In this document: piece after piece, positions 63,025 to 64,000 of the stretch
How the letters are laid out: every line of letters starts with the position of its first letter
Numbering within the stretch: the stretch's first letter is position 1
Source: Clostridiaceae bacterium BL-3
GTDB taxonomy: Bacteria > Bacillota > Clostridia > Clostridiales > Clostridiaceae
Length of the DNA: 64,000 nt
Direction of reading: 5' to 3'
Assembly (NCBI GenBank): GCA_902809985.1
Contig: CADDXC010000001.1
Location: 1,364,001-1,428,000, forward strand
The notes under the pieces: generated by a model
Databases searched by the model: none
Seen by the model: the letters and a program-made list of their open reading frames with translations, nothing else
Told to the model about the DNA's origin: nothing
Made by a program: the position numbers and the translations under genes

Positions 63025-63095
63025 GACATTTTTTCATAATTGATCATATTGAATAGTCGGAATTCTATATGATCAATTATGAGTAAAAAAATGTC
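63025..63095. promoter_or_regulatory. Large inverted repeat between uxuA and the dehydrogenase gene
   Basis: CATAATTGATCATAT (63035-63049) and ATATGATCAATTATG (63067-63081) pair perfectly over 15 bp; outer arms GACATTTTTT (63025-63034) and AAAAAATGTC (63086-63095) extend it, offset by four bases. Each inner arm is itself nearly symmetric around TGATCA. It may terminate uxuA (its outer end touches the stop codon) or serve as a paired operator for the dehydrogenase promoter. Confidence 0.6.
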
Positions 63096-64000
63096 TATTT
63101 TTTATTGTCCATTTTTCCAATGGCTTCCCAGAGTCCATTTAAATATGTTGCTCCGAGAGCTCTGTCATACAGTCCATATCCGGGTCTTGCCTTTTCATCC
63201 CAGATCATTCTTCCATGGTCAGGCCTTACGTATCCATCAAATCCCACATCGTAAAATGCCTTCATTATTTCAAACATGTCGAAACTTCCATCACTGGAAA
63301 GATGAGAGACTTCATGAAAATGCTTCTCGGACAATATTTTTATATTTCTTACATGTGCAAAATATATTCTTTTTTTAGCACCAAAATATCTTATGAGCTC
63401 GGGTATATTGTTTTTAGTACTGGATCCCAGTGATCCGCTGCAAAGTGTAATTCCGTTGCAAGTACTGTCCACAAGGTTTATTATCTTATCCAGATTTTCC
63501 TTTGAATGTACTATTCTTGGAAGTCCAAATACATTCCATGCAGGATCGTCAGGATGAACGGCCATCTTAACATCATATTTTTCACACACCGGCATTATTG
63601 CTTCAAGAAAATATCTGTAGTTTTCAAAAAGTTTTTCTTCATTTACTCCCTTGTATAAATCAAAAATTTTCTTCAGCTCTTTAAGTCTTTCAGGTTCCCA
63701 GCCTGGAAGCGAAAATCCATTTGAACTTTTTTCAGTGTCCTCTACAAGCTTTATAGGATCCAGCCCTTTCAACTTGTCATCATCGTAGTACAACACCTCA
63801 GATCCATCTGGAAGCTTATATGCAAGGTCAGTTCTGAGCCAGTCAAATACAGGCATAAAATTATAACATATAACCTTTATACCAGTTTGTCCTAAATTTT
63901 TAATTGTTTCCCTGTAATTCTCTATATACCTATCCCTTGACGGCAGTCCAAGTTTTATGTCCTCATGAACATTTACACTCTCTATCACTTCAAGCTCCAA
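63095..64000 (-). CDS. uxuA: Mannonate dehydratase, N-terminus outside the window
   Basis: 301 residues are visible; the frame is still open at 64000, and UxuA is usually about 350-360 aa, so some 50-60 residues lie beyond the edge. Metal-site and family blocks are present: YNFMPVFDWLRTDLAY, MAVHPDDPAWNVFGLPRIV, ITLCSGSLGSS, YFAHVRNIK and VRPDHGRMIW. It dehydrates D-mannonate to 2-keto-3-deoxygluconate in hexuronate breakdown. It precedes the dehydrogenase and MHS transporter genes on the same strand. The TTG at the window edge is not its start. Confidence 0.95.
   Translation of the reverse strand: MELEVIESVNVHEDIKLGLPSRDRYIENYRETIKNLGQTGIKVICYNFMPVFDWLRTDLAYKLPDGSEVLYYDDDKLKGLDPIKLVEDTEKSSNGFSLPGWEPERLKELKKIFDLYKGVNEEKLFENYRYFLEAIMPVCEKYDVKMAVHPDDPAWNVFGLPRIVHSKENLDKIINLVDSTCNGITLCSGSLGSSTKNNIPELIRYFGAKKRIYFAHVRNIKILSEKHFHEVSHLSSDGSFDMFEIMKAFYDVGFDGYVRPDHGRMIWDEKARPGYGLYDRALGATYLNGLWEAIGKMDNKK

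Overview
The window is AT-rich, low-GC Gram-positive DNA from an anaerobic Clostridium (sensu stricto). The evidence is a selenocysteine-containing glycine/betaine-type reductase operon, an anaerobic sulfite reductase (asrABC), a Spo0E-like sporulation phosphatase, strong AGGAGG ribosome sites and an iron alcohol dehydrogenase of the type found in solventogenic and acetogenic clostridia. I cannot name the species from sequence alone.

Layout. 1-2330: the leader-distal end of a CRISPR array (8 repeats visible, leader and cas genes outside the window), followed at once by an intact-looking IS200/IS605 element (tnpA, tnpB, right-end omega-RNA). 2465-7675: acetyltransferase, a YjfB/FlxA-like motility pair, YbaK-type editing protein, nitroreductase, EamA transporter with a coupled pentapeptide-repeat protein, a Spo0E-like small gene and an XRE regulator. 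7825-13175: metF, then a proline-peptide group (aminopeptidase P, proline iminopeptidase, POT transporter). 13695-16822: Fe-ADH, a decayed aldehyde dehydrogenase remnant, a structured repeat and two overlapping DUF3841 genes. 16902-25867: the eight-gene reductase operon (component B proprotein, component B selenoprotein, BCCT carrier, trxB, trxA, grdA selenoprotein, grdC, grdD), with a divergent TetR gene and a TetR-like palindrome over its -35 box. 27030-35327: frameshifted DUF134 regulator, TauE/SafE permease, RNase H, HAD phosphatase, endonuclease IV, Ogt, and asrABC with a divergent LysR gene. 35460-38688: GntR(YtrA)-ABC exporter operon, a REP-like palindrome, and an Fe-S aldo/keto reductase. 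38826-41779: mtnK-mtnA-class II aldolase salvage of methylthioribose or deoxyribose. 41907-53356: SWIM/SNF2 helicase, cell-wall amidase-like protein, a six-cysteine secreted peptide, a nuclease lipoprotein, ABC-F ATPase, a two-component system and a TetR/MFS efflux pair. 53353-56590: btuFCD vitamin B12 importer under a cobalamin riboswitch with its own terminator. 56719-60239: ECF sigma factor, membrane protein and ABC transporter operon. 60504-64000: MHS permease, zinc alcohol dehydrogenase and partial uxuA for hexuronate/hexonate use.

How it fits together. Proline-containing peptides are imported and split by the peptidase group. The reductase operon takes up a quaternary amine or glycine derivative through the BCCT carrier and reduces it with thioredoxin electrons, giving acetyl phosphate through components A and C. 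That is amino-acid/betaine fermentation energetics of the Stickland type. The two in-frame UGA codons, each followed by a short hairpin at the expected distance, must be read as selenocysteine; any annotation that stops there is wrong.

Least-explained items: the twin DUF3841 genes, a structured repeat found at two distant sites, the unusual processing-site context in the component B proprotein, a mtnK leader whose ribosome site is separated from its start by a hairpin, and the six-cysteine secreted peptide. I did not see a clearly undescribed multi-gene system.
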